In this document: one piece after another, positions 1-7,772 of the stretch
Layout: each line of letters starts with the position of its first letter
Position numbering within the stretch: the first letter of the stretch is position 1
Assembly: GCF_016862435.1 (NCBI RefSeq)
Contig: NZ_BOMY01000046.1
Coordinates: forward strand, 1-64,000
Length of the DNA stretch: 64,000 nucleotides
From: Paractinoplanes tereljensis
GTDB lineage: Bacteria > Actinomycetota > Actinomycetes > Mycobacteriales > Micromonosporaceae
Direction: 5' to 3'
Notes under the pieces: generated by a model
Database searches by the model: none
What the model saw: the letters and a program-made list of their open reading frames with translations, nothing else
Told to the model about the DNA's origin: nothing
Program-made: the position numbers and the translations under genes

Positions 1-1251
1 GAACGACGCGGCCGGGGCCGACGGCACCGAGGTGGGCGCGATCGGGTTGCGTGAGCCGGGCACCGGGCGCGAACCCGGGGTGATCGGCGTCATGCCGGGC
101 GGAGGCGGCGGCACCGAGACCGGGCGGTTGCCCGGGACCGGAGCGCGATTGGGGAACGCGGCCGCGGCGGCCGGTGCGGCCGGCGGCGGGGTGACCGGGC
201 GCGGCGCCAGCGGCGGCGGCGCCACCGGGTCGGGCGCGACCGGCGGGGCGTTCATCGGGTGCGGGATGACCGGGCCGTTGCCGGTGCCGGTGGGCTCCCG
301 GCGGTTGCGCCGGTTGGTGCGGGAGTCTGGGACTGCCTGCAGCGGGGCCTCGGCGCGGCGGCGGGTGGTGCCGGCGGCGGTGCTGCTGCGGGCGGCGATG
401 GTGCCGATGAGCGAGGAGCAGGCGGAGTCGCAGGCGTGGACCGCGGCGATGGCCTTGCGGACCGTCTCGGCGGCGGCGGGCGCGAGCGACTTGTTGACCC
501 CACCGCGGCGCGGCGACTCGCTGATCGCCACGTGCAGCGCGGTGACCGCCGCGATGATCTCGTCGTCGGTGCCGACCCCGGCCCGGATCAGCTCGGCGGC
601 GACCTGCTCGGCCACCCGCTCGGAGTCGCCCTGGCCGGTGAGCCGGCCCGGCTCGGGCAGTGCGTCGAGCACGGCGAGGGCCAGCGGGTGGGACGGGTCG
701 GGGTAGGCCCGGAGGGCGGCGGGGTAGAGCTCGCGGAGAACCTCACGCAGCGCCACGGCGGTGGCGGCCCGGCCGCCGAGCAGGGCCACGTGGGCGGCCA
801 GGACCGGCTTGTAGCTGACCAGCTCGCGCGGGGCGGGCTGGGTGACCGCGGCGATGGCGCCGGCCTGCAGTGCCCGGGCGAGGCCGACGGCCCGGCGGGC
901 GGCCGGCGGGGCCTGCATCTCCTCGACGGAGTCGTCGTCGGCGAAACGCTCGGCGAAGTCGTCGGTGGTGTCGTCGTCGGTCACGACCAGCGGACGGCCG
1001 GCGGCGATGAGCAGCGACGTCACCAGGTGGTCATCGCTGTCGGCAGCGACCGCGGCGTCGGTGAATCCACTCGTTCGTTCCACGAGCAGCATGCCCAGAT
1101 CGGCGTAGCCGTCCGGATCGTCGCTGATCACGTGAATCCCGAGCAACCGACCTGCGTCGTCCACCACGGCGATGGTCAGCTGCGCAGCCGAGGCCGAGCG
1201 CACCGTTTCATCAGCCGACGCGAGACCGCAGTACACGCGCACGAGCGCCAC
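1..1251 (-). CDS. conserved hypothetical protein with Pro-rich C-terminus (partial)
   Basis: The C-terminus lies outside the window. The start is a GTG at 1251 preceded about 8 nt upstream by GGAGGAGG. About 417 codons are visible. Residues 1-280 read as a compact alpha/beta then helical domain beginning VALVRVYCGLASADE, with an acidic DDDTTDDF stretch near residue 90. The remainder is low complexity, rich in Pro, Ala and Asn/Arg (for example PPVAPDPVAPPPLAP). No signal peptide, transmembrane segment or catalytic motif was recognised. It lies downstream of the primosomal-type gene on the same strand, separated by 113 nt that contain an 11-bp inverted repeat (1276-1321). The family is not recognised beyond being typical of actinobacteria, so no function is proposed. 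Confidence 0.72.
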   Translation of the reverse strand, partial: MALVRVYCGLASADETVRSASAAQLTIAVVDDAGRLLGIHVISDDPDGYADLGMLLVERTSGFTDAAVAADSDDHLVTSLLIAAGRPLVVTDDDTTDDFAERFADDDSVEEMQAPPAARRAVGLARALQAGAIAAVTQPAPRELVSYKPVLAAHVALLGGRAATAVALREVLRELYPAALRAYPDPSHPLALAVLDALPEPGRLTGQGDSERVAEQVAAELIRAGVGTDDEIIAAVTALHVAISESPRRGGVNKSLAPAAAETVRKAIAAVHACDSACSSLIGTIAARSSTAAGTTRRRAEAPLQAVPDSRTNRRNRREPTGTGNGPVIPHPMNAPPVAPDPVAPPPLAPRPVTPPPAAPAAAAAFPNRAPVPGNRPVSVPPPPPGMTPITPGSRPVPGSRNPIAPTSVPSAPAASF

Positions 1252-1275
1252 AGCGACGTCCTCCTCCCCGGTGAG

Positions 1276-1321
1276 ACTTGTTCGCGACCTACCTTGAGTC
1301 ACGGGGCCGCCGCGAACAAGT
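1276..1321. repeat. 11-bp perfect inverted repeat upstream of the partial gene
   Basis: ACTTGTTCGCG (1276-1286) is repeated in inverted orientation as CGCGAACAAGT (1311-1321) with 24 nt between. It lies 25 nt before the GTG of the minus-strand gene that starts at 1251, in the only gap between that gene and its upstream neighbour. It could be an operator or a long-loop hairpin in the leader. There is no T-run, so it does not look like an intrinsic terminator. Confidence 0.6.
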
Positions 1322-1364
1322 CCCATTGCATTTTGGCCAAGCACTGATGGTCCCTGTTTAGGGG

Positions 1365-2222
1365 TCAGTCGCGCCAGTCCACAGCGGCAGAGATCTTGCC
1401 GATTACCGAGCGCCATCCGAGACTTGCCTGTTGTGCCCCGATTTTCTTCAACCGGCGGCGACCGAAGAACCCGCTCATGCCACCGTTTTCCGTCGACCGG
1501 AGGGACTCGTCGAGGTCATCCAGCGGCGAGCCGGGCGACAGGGCGAGGATGACCGGCTTGAGCCGCAGCGCATAACCCAGGTCGCGGGCCACCTCGCCGG
1601 CCGTGATGAGCAGCGGAAGGTCCCAGCTGTCGTGCCCGCCGCGCAGGTTTTCCACCACGAGGTCAAGCTCGTAGCGGTCGTCCGCCTGCGGGTCGATGTC
1701 GGTCGACTGTACCTGCTCGGCCAGGGTGGCCCAGCTGTCGAGCTGTGCGAGGTCGTGCGGAGCACCCGAACGAATGAAGGAGACCAGCGACTCGGGGGTC
1801 TTGAACGCGAGGAGCCGGCCCTTGTGGCTGAGGAACATCGGCACGTCCTCGTCGGCGGCCGCGTCCTCCTCCTTCTCGTCCTCAAAATCTTCTGGGTCGG
1901 GCTCGTCGGCCGCCGCCTTGGCGTCCTCGTCCACGGCCTGGTCGACCTCGCCCTCGGCGAGCAGCGCCTGGAACTCCTCGTCGACGATGACTTCTTCCTC
2001 GTCATCCTCGGCCGCTCGGCGCTCGCGGGCGTCGAACGGGTCCTCCTCCTCGACATCCATCTCGGTGGGGGTCAACTCGGAGGATTTCCGGAAGGCCCGG
2101 AGGGTGAGGCCGACGCCGCCGGGCAGCGCGATCTCCACCGGCTCGATCCGGACCTCGTCCCACAGGTCCTGCCCGGAGAGGCCCACTGCGGACGTCTCGG
2201 ACTCGTCGGACTGGCTGGCCAC
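1365..2222 (-). CDS. primosomal-type acidic protein (hypothetical)
   Basis: Length is 285 aa from GTG 2222 (VASQSDESE), which has a GGAGG five nt upstream. A longer reading to 2273 lacks that support. The protein starts with a conserved segment ending in DLWDEVRIEPVEIALPGG. A very acidic linker of about 80 residues (runs of E and D) follows. A folded C-terminal half (around residues 130-285) contains VPMFLSHKGRLLAFKTPESL and ends in a basic FFGRRRLKKIG patch. Homologues in actinobacteria are commonly labelled primosomal or replication-associated, but I see no helicase or primase motif. The label is family convention, not demonstrated function. Confidence 0.72.
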   Translation of the reverse strand: MASQSDESETSAVGLSGQDLWDEVRIEPVEIALPGGVGLTLRAFRKSSELTPTEMDVEEEDPFDARERRAAEDDEEEVIVDEEFQALLAEGEVDQAVDEDAKAAADEPDPEDFEDEKEEDAAADEDVPMFLSHKGRLLAFKTPESLVSFIRSGAPHDLAQLDSWATLAEQVQSTDIDPQADDRYELDLVVENLRGGHDSWDLPLLITAGEVARDLGYALRLKPVILALSPGSPLDDLDESLRSTENGGMSGFFGRRRLKKIGAQQASLGWRSVIGKISAAVDWRD

Positions 2223-2308
2223 GGTGACCTCCGGGATGATTCGGACGGTTGGACGGTGATTCTGCCGACACACCCTAATGGGCGAGCCTGAGGGATAGCA
2301 GACCGCCC

Positions 2309-3127
2309 TTAGAAACCCTTCGGGTGCCAGACCGTCTTGGTCTCCAGGAAGGCGGTCATCGGGGCCAGACCAGGGTCGTTGGTGAAGTCGGTGCGGCCGG
2401 CCCGCCGGACCCGCTTGAGCGTGCCGGCGGCGGCCTGCTCCAGTTCAACGGCGAGAGTGGGGTCGTCGACACCGGTGAGGTCGAGTCCGTTTACGTCGTC
2501 GTGCGAGGCGAGCCAGGGCGCGATCTCGGCGGCGTGTCCGGTCAGGATGTTGACCACGCCGCCGGGCACGTCGGAGGTGGCCAGCACCTCGGCCAGGGTG
2601 ACCGCCACCTGCGGGCCGCCGGTGACGACGACCACGGTGTTGCCGGTGACGACGGCCGGAGCGACGACGCTCACCAGGCCGAGCAGGGTGGGCGGCGCGA
2701 TCACACCGACCACTCCGGTGGGCTCGGGCGACGACAGGTTGAAGAACGGCCCGGCCACCGGGTTGGCGTTGCCGGCGACCTGGGCGATCTTGTCGGACCA
2801 GCCCGCGTACCAAACCAGGCGGTCCACCGCGGCGTTCACCTCGTCGCCGGCGGTGCCGAGCGCCTTGAACTCGGCCCGGCGGGACTCGACCATCTCGGCG
2901 ATCCGGTAGACGACCTGGCCGCGGTTGTAGGCGGTGGCGCCGGCCCACTTCGGCTGGGCCTTGCGGGCCGCGACGACCGCGTCCCGCGCGTCCTTGCGGG
3001 AGGCGAGGGCCACGTTGTCGCCGTCCACGAGATAGGTCCGTCCTGACTCGCTGCGCGGGAAAGCCCCGCCGATGTACAGCTTGAAGGTTTTGCGCACCGA
3101 CAGGCGAGGCGCGGAAGACTTAGGCAA
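2309..3127 (-). CDS. degenerate aldehyde dehydrogenase-family protein lacking catalytic Cys
   Basis: Length is 272 aa, about half a normal ALDH (450-500 aa). Residues 15-215 align by eye with the NAD-binding Rossmann part of its upstream neighbour: VYRIAEMVESRR, YAGWSDKIAQVAGN, then GVVGVIAPPTLLGL where active enzymes have IPWNFP, then GNTVVVV. The catalytic domain with the nucleophilic Cys is missing. After a short bridge the protein resumes with an ALDH-like C-terminal tail (MTAFLETKTVWHPKG). The gene overlaps the full-length ALDH by 8 nt and is the last gene of the deoC operon. A non-catalytic partner subunit is more likely than decay, because the frame is intact and the tail is kept. The pair resembles the two-domain ALDH16 architecture split into two genes. 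Confidence 0.85.
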   Translation of the reverse strand: MPKSSAPRLSVRKTFKLYIGGAFPRSESGRTYLVDGDNVALASRKDARDAVVAARKAQPKWAGATAYNRGQVVYRIAEMVESRRAEFKALGTAGDEVNAAVDRLVWYAGWSDKIAQVAGNANPVAGPFFNLSSPEPTGVVGVIAPPTLLGLVSVVAPAVVTGNTVVVVTGGPQVAVTLAEVLATSDVPGGVVNILTGHAAEIAPWLASHDDVNGLDLTGVDDPTLAVELEQAAAGTLKRVRRAGRTDFTNDPGLAPMTAFLETKTVWHPKGF

Positions 3128-4538
3128 GGTACGCCTCCAGGCCGTGCCGGCCGCCTTCGCGACCGTAACCGGACTCCTTGTAGCCGCCGAACGGCGACGT
3201 CGGGTCGAACTTGTTGAACGTGTTGGCCCAGACCACGCCGGCCCGCAGCTTGTCGGCCACGGCCAGGATCCGGGAGCCTTTCTCCGACCAGATGCCGGCG
3301 GACAGGCCGTACGGCGTGTTGTTGGCCTTTTCGATCGCCTCGTCGGGGGTCCGGAAGGTCAGCACCGACAGGACCGGACCGAAGATCTCCTCGCGGGCGA
3401 TGCGATGCGCCTGGGTCACGCCGGTGAAGATCGTCGGGGCGAACCAGAAGCCGCGGTCGGGCAGCGAACACTCCGGCGACCAGCGTTCCGCGCCTTCTGA
3501 ACTACCAATTTCCGACAATTCAGTAATTCTCGCCAACTGGGCGGCCGAGTTGATCGCGCCGACGTCGGTGTTCTTGTCGAGCGGGTCGCCGACCCGCAGC
3601 GTGGCCATCCGCCGCTTGAGCGAGTCGAGCAGCTCCTCGGCGATCGACTCCTGCACCAGCAGGCGCGATCCGGCGCAGCACACGTGACCCTGGTTGAAGA
3701 AGATGCCGTTGACGATGCCCTCGACCGCCTGGTCGATAGGCGCGTCGTCGAAGACGATGTTGGCGGCCTTGCCGCCCAGCTCCAGGGTCAGGCGTTTGCC
3801 GGTGCCGGCCACCGACCGGGCGATCTGCCGGCCCACCTCGGTCGAGCCGGTGAAGGCGACCTTGTCGACGTCGGGGTGCTCGACCAGGTAGCGGCCGGTG
3901 TCGCCGGCGCCGGTCACGATGTTGACCACGCCCGGCGGCAGCCCGGCCTGGCGGCAGACGTCGGCGAAGAACAGCGCCGAGAGTGGGGTGGTCTCGGCCG
4001 GCTTCAGCACCACCGTGTTGCCCGCGGCCAGCGCCGGGGCGATCTTCCAGGCCAGCATGAGCAGCGGGAAGTTCCACGGGATGACCTGGCCGGCCACGCC
4101 GAGTGGCTTGGGGTCGGAGCCGAAGCCGGCGTACGCCAGCTTGTCGGCCCAGCCCGCGTAGTAGAAGAAATGCGCGGCGACCAGCGGCAGGTCGACGTCG
4201 CGCGACTCCTTGATCGGCTTGCCGTTGTCGAGCGACTCGAGGACGGCCAGCTCGCGGGAGCGCTCCTGGATGATCCGGGCGATCCGGAACAGGTATTTGG
4301 CCCGCTCGGAACCGGGCAGGGCGGACCACGTCTCGAAGGCGCGGCGCGCGGCGGCCACCGCGCGGTCGACGTCTTCCGGGCCGGCCAGGGCGACCTCGGC
4401 GAGCACCTCCTCGTCGGCCGGGTTGACCGTCTTGAAGGTGGACTTGGCCTCTTCAAACAAACCGTCGATGAACAGGCCGTAGGAGGGCGCGATCTGGACG
4501 ACCGACCGCGACTCGGGTGCTGGGGCGTATTCGAACAA
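3120..4538 (-). CDS. aldehyde dehydrogenase (NAD-dependent)
   Basis: Length is 472 aa from a TTG at 4538 (FEYAPAPESRSVV), six nt beyond the end of deoC. Longer readings run into deoC. Motifs: PWNFP at residues 154-158, GNTVVLKPAE around 173-182, FTGSTEVG around 229, the general base Glu253 in LELGGK, and the nucleophile in NQGHVCCAG (Cys287/288). It probably oxidises the acetaldehyde released by DeoC, a role inferred from the operon deoC-ALDH-degenerate ALDH. The TTG start directly after the deoC stop suggests translational coupling. Cytoplasmic, with no signal sequence. Confidence 0.9.
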   Translation of the reverse strand: MFEYAPAPESRSVVQIAPSYGLFIDGLFEEAKSTFKTVNPADEEVLAEVALAGPEDVDRAVAAARRAFETWSALPGSERAKYLFRIARIIQERSRELAVLESLDNGKPIKESRDVDLPLVAAHFFYYAGWADKLAYAGFGSDPKPLGVAGQVIPWNFPLLMLAWKIAPALAAGNTVVLKPAETTPLSALFFADVCRQAGLPPGVVNIVTGAGDTGRYLVEHPDVDKVAFTGSTEVGRQIARSVAGTGKRLTLELGGKAANIVFDDAPIDQAVEGIVNGIFFNQGHVCCAGSRLLVQESIAEELLDSLKRRMATLRVGDPLDKNTDVGAINSAAQLARITELSEIGSSEGAERWSPECSLPDRGFWFAPTIFTGVTQAHRIAREEIFGPVLSVLTFRTPDEAIEKANNTPYGLSAGIWSEKGSRILAVADKLRAGVVWANTFNKFDPTSPFGGYKESGYGREGGRHGLEAYLA

Positions 4539-4543
4539 ATTGA

Positions 4544-5464
4544 TCAGTCCAGCGTGAAGTAGTCGGGGCCGGCGTAGTGGCCGGTGGTGAGCTTGGTGCG
4601 CTGCATGAGCAGGTCGTTGAGCAGCGACGAGGCGCCGAACCGGAACCAGTCGGGGCTCAGCCAGTCGTCGCCGACCGTCTCGTTGATCAGCACCAGGTAT
4701 TTCATCGCGTCCTTGGTGGTGCGGATGCCGCCGGCCGGCTTGACCCCGATCTGCCGGCCGGCGCGGGCCCGGAAGTCGCGCACCGCCTCCAGCATGACCA
4801 GCGTGACCGGGAGGGTGGCGGCCACCGGAACCTTGCCGGTGGAGGTCTTGATGAAGTCGGCCCCGGCCAGCATCGCCAGCCAGGACGCGCGCCGGACGTT
4901 GTCGTACGTGCCGAGCTCGCCGGTCTCCAGGATGACCTTGAGGTGGGCCGAGCCGCACGCCTCCTTGACCGCGACGATCTCGTCGAAGACCTTGGTGTAG
5001 TCGCCGGCCAGGAACGCGCCCCGGCTGATCACCATGTCGATCTCGTCGGCGCCGCCGGCCACCGCGTCGCGGGTGTCGGCGAGCTTCACGTCCAGCGGTG
5101 CCTGCCCGGACGGGAAGGCGGTGGCGACGCTGGCCAGGTGCACGCCGGAGCCCTTCAACACCTCGAACGCCACCGGAACCATGGCCGGGTAGACGCAGAT
5201 CGCGGCGACCGGTGGGCAGGTCGGGTCGGCCGGGTCGGGGCGCAGGGCCTTGGCCGAGAGCGCGCGGACCTTGCCGGGCGTGTCGGCACCCTCGAGCGTG
5301 GTGAGGTCGACCATCCGGATCGCCAGGTCGATCGCCTGGGCCTTGGCGGTCGTCTTCACCGATCGGGTGGCCAGCGCGGCCGCCCTGGCCTCGACCCCCA
5401 CCTTGTCGACCCCGGGCAATCCGTGCAGGAGGGAGCGCAGGTCCGACATCACTGTCGCAGTCAT
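4544..5464 (-). CDS. deoC: deoxyribose-phosphate aldolase
   Basis: Class I aldolase that cleaves 2-deoxyribose-5-phosphate to glyceraldehyde-3-phosphate and acetaldehyde in deoxynucleoside catabolism. Length is 306 aa from ATG 5464, a little longer than the roughly 220-260 aa of many DERAs because of an N-terminal extension. The Schiff-base lysine is in ADFIKTSTGK (Lys206) and the second active-site lysine in GVKPAGGIRT (Lys242). GGADEIDMVIS (138-147) carries the acid/base Asp. The start has a poor Shine-Dalgarno sequence, and ATG 15 nt inside is an alternative. It heads the operon with two ALDH-family genes. The divergent upp gene 60 nt away also belongs to nucleobase salvage. Confidence 0.95.
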   Translation of the reverse strand: MTATVMSDLRSLLHGLPGVDKVGVEARAAALATRSVKTTAKAQAIDLAIRMVDLTTLEGADTPGKVRALSAKALRPDPADPTCPPVAAICVYPAMVPVAFEVLKGSGVHLASVATAFPSGQAPLDVKLADTRDAVAGGADEIDMVISRGAFLAGDYTKVFDEIVAVKEACGSAHLKVILETGELGTYDNVRRASWLAMLAGADFIKTSTGKVPVAATLPVTLVMLEAVRDFRARAGRQIGVKPAGGIRTTKDAMKYLVLINETVGDDWLSPDWFRFGASSLLNDLLMQRTKLTTGHYAGPDYFTLD

Positions 5465-5524
5465 GAAAGGGATTCTACGCGGCTGATTAACAGTTGATCT
5501 TGATGGACCGGTAGGTTGATCGCC

Positions 5525-6157
5525 GTGGACGTACTCGTTGTAGATCACCCGCTGGCCCAGACCCGGCTCACCGCCATGCGTAACGCGGAAACCGACTCCG
5601 GCGTCTTCCGTGCCTCGCTGCACGAGCTCACGACCATGGTGGTCTACGAAGCGGCCCGTTCCTTCGCCGTCGAGCAGTACCCGATCAACACCCCGGTCGC
5701 GCCGACCGAGGGCACTCGGCTGGCCAACCCGCCGCTGATCGTCCCGGTGCTGCGGGCCGGCCTCGGCATGGCCGACTCCGCGCTCGCGCTGCTGCCCGAG
5801 TCGTCGATGGGCTTCGTCGGCCTGGCCCGCGACGAGAAGACGTTCGAGCCCCGGGCGTACATGGAATCGCTGCCCGGCGACCTGTCCGGGCAGCCGGTGC
5901 TGGTGCTCGACCCGATGCTGGCCACCGGCGGCTCGCTGCTGCACTGCTGCAAGCTGCTCGTCGACCGCGGCTGTACCGACGTGATCATCTGCTGCGTGCT
6001 GGCCGCCCCCGAGGGCATCGAGCGCCTGGCCAACAGCGGCCTGCCGCTGCGCCTGGTCACCGCCTCGATCGACCAGGGCCTGAATGACAAGGCCTACATC
6101 GTCCCGGGCCTCGGCGACGCCGGCGACCGCCAGTTCGGCGGGATGCGGCGCTTCTAG
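5525..6157 (+). CDS. upp: uracil phosphoribosyltransferase
   Basis: Converts uracil and PRPP to UMP in pyrimidine salvage. Length is 210 aa from GTG 5525 (VDVLVVDHPLAQTRL), the expected family length. The PRPP-binding loop VLVLDPMLATGGS and the uracil-binding C-terminus with YIVPGLGDAGDRQFG are present. The gene is divergent from deoC, so a shared 60-nt promoter region separates uracil salvage from deoxyribose breakdown. Its TAG stop is interlocked with the convergent Nudix gene through a shared CTAG at 6154-6157. Confidence 0.96.
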   Translation: MDVLVVDHPLAQTRLTAMRNAETDSGVFRASLHELTTMVVYEAARSFAVEQYPINTPVAPTEGTRLANPPLIVPVLRAGLGMADSALALLPESSMGFVGLARDEKTFEPRAYMESLPGDLSGQPVLVLDPMLATGGSLLHCCKLLVDRGCTDVIICCVLAAPEGIERLANSGLPLRLVTASIDQGLNDKAYIVPGLGDAGDRQFGGMRRF

Positions 6158-6642
6158 AGGGTCGTATACGACCAGCTGAGTGCCTTGCCGTTGGCGAACG
6201 GCATGACCCCGTGGAAGACAGCGGGGGAGTCGGCGAAGACCAGCGGCAGGAAGTGCCGGTCGGACTCCCACATCGGGATGTTTCCGGCCAGCACGTCGGC
6301 GATCGGCATCCAGTGCAGGCTGCCCTCGTCGTTCGAGGTCAGCGGGGTGCCGGAAAAAGCGGCGATCCGGAACAGGAAGCCGAACCAGTTCCCGCCGTCC
6401 TTGCCGAAGCCCGGCCAGGAGATCGTGCCGGCGAAATCGAGCGCCGAACATTCCAGGCCGGCCTCCTCGCGGATCTCCCGGCGCATGCAGGTGGCCACGT
6501 CCTCGCCGGGCTCGACCTTGCCGCCGAGCCCGTTGTAGTAGCCGAAGTGGATGTCGTCCGGCCGGGCGTCCCGCCGGATCATCAGGATGTCCTTCTGATC
6601 GGCGGAGAAGACGTACCCGAGGGTGGCGAGGGTGGCCTGCAC
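6154..6642 (-). CDS. Nudix hydrolase (8-oxo-dGTPase-like)
   Basis: Length is 162 aa from GTG 6642, two nt after the TGA of the upstream glycosyltransferase gene, so probably co-translated. The Nudix box GX5EX7REUXEEXGU is complete (GGKVEPGEDVATCMRREIRE followed by EAGLE) at about residues 40-64, so a metal-dependent pyrophosphohydrolase is secure. The N-terminus (ATLGYVFSADQKDILMIRR) and the aromatic NWFGFLFRI and MWESDRHFLPL segments resemble the MutT/8-oxo-dGTP diphosphatase group. The substrate is inferred. Confidence 0.88.
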   Translation of the reverse strand: MQATLATLGYVFSADQKDILMIRRDARPDDIHFGYYNGLGGKVEPGEDVATCMRREIREEAGLECSALDFAGTISWPGFGKDGGNWFGFLFRIAAFSGTPLTSNDEGSLHWMPIADVLAGNIPMWESDRHFLPLVFADSPAVFHGVMPFANGKALSWSYTTL

Positions 6643-6644
6643 CG

Positions 6645-7772
6645 TCAGCGCGCCAGCAGGGCGAAGAGGGCTTCCCAGCGATCGACGATGCTGTCCGGGG
6701 AGAACTTCTTGACCGACTGCTGGCCGGCCTCGCCCAGGCGTACGCGCAGATCTTTGTCTTTGATCAGTCTTTCCAGGGCGGCCGCCATGCCGGGAACGTT
6801 GCCGGGCGTCACCACCAGACCGCCGCTGACCTCGTCGTGGATCAGCTCGCGGATGCCCGGCGCGCAGTCGAAGGCCACCGTGGGCAGGCCGTACGCCATC
6901 GCCTCCATCACCGCGATCGGGAAACCCTCCTCGCGCGACGGAAGTGCGTAGATCGATGCCGCGCTCAGCGCGGCATCGATGTTCTCGGTCTGACCCTGGA
7001 AGATCTGGGTGTCGTCCAGGCCCAGCTCGCCGGCCTGCCGGCGCAGCGCTTCCTCGTCCGGGCCGGACCCGAAGACCTTCAGCCGCCAGTCCGGGTAGTG
7101 CGGACCGACCAGCGCCCACGCCTCCAGGAGCATGTCGATGCCCTTGTCGTGGGAGAGCCGGCGCAGCGTGACGACGGTCTTCTCGTCCAGCGTGGGCAGC
7201 GTCGCCGGCGTGGTCATCAGCGGGTTGGGCATGGCGCCGACGTTCGTCATCCCGGCTCGCGCCCAGGAATCCGCGTCGGCGTCGGTGAGGGCCAGGTGGA
7301 TGTCCAGGTCCTCGTAGTAGATCCGGGCCCGGTTGTAGCGGCTGCTGTTCTTGCTGGCCTCGAACGACTCGTGCGACATGCCGATGGTGATCAGCCCGGT
7401 GGTGTCGGCCTTGGCCACCCACTCGCCCGCCCAGACCTGGGCGGCGATCACCACGCCGCCCGGCTGCGCCTGGCGGAACATCTCGGTCAGCCGGCGCGCG
7501 CCCTCGGCCTGCTGCCGCGCCCGGCTGCGCCGGCGCAGCGGCCGGGACAGACCCTTCTTCAGCCGCGGCAGGTGGTGGTCATGCAGGGTGACGATTTCGT
7601 ACGGCTTGTCAGAGCCGTAATCACGCGGGACCGACGCCGGTTCCACCCCGATCAGCCGCACCCGGTGGCCCCGTGCGGAGAACAGCCCGGACACGTCATG
7701 CGCCCACTGCTGGAGCCCGCCGAGCTCGTCGACGGCGTTGGTGACGATGAAGATGTCCCGGGGCTCAGCCAC
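6645..7772 (-). CDS. glycosyltransferase family 4
   Basis: GT-B fold glycosyltransferase, 375 aa. The N-terminal acceptor domain begins DIFIVTNAVDELGGLQQWA. The C-terminal nucleotide-sugar domain has VVTLRRLSHDKGIDMLLEAW, the VFGSGPDEEAL turn and the E-x7-E motif in REEGFPIAVMEAMAYGLPTV (around residues 278-297). No transmembrane segment. It overlaps the large GT2/TagF-like gene upstream by 8 nt, so both probably act in one pathway of surface glycopolymer (teichoic-acid-like) synthesis. Donor and acceptor cannot be told from sequence. Confidence 0.9.
   Translation of the reverse strand: MAEPRDIFIVTNAVDELGGLQQWAHDVSGLFSARGHRVRLIGVEPASVPRDYGSDKPYEIVTLHDHHLPRLKKGLSRPLRRRSRARQQAEGARRLTEMFRQAQPGGVVIAAQVWAGEWVAKADTTGLITIGMSHESFEASKNSSRYNRARIYYEDLDIHLALTDADADSWARAGMTNVGAMPNPLMTTPATLPTLDEKTVVTLRRLSHDKGIDMLLEAWALVGPHYPDWRLKVFGSGPDEEALRRQAGELGLDDTQIFQGQTENIDAALSAASIYALPSREEGFPIAVMEAMAYGLPTVAFDCAPGIRELIHDEVSGGLVVTPGNVPGMAAALERLIKDKDLRVRLGEAGQQSVKKFSPDSIVDRWEALFALLAR

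Noticed and set aside
2309..3127. Pseudogene call for the short ALDH
   Set aside because: The frame is intact, codon usage is normal, the C-terminal tail is retained, and the gene overlaps the active ALDH in an operon, which fits a functional partner better than decay.
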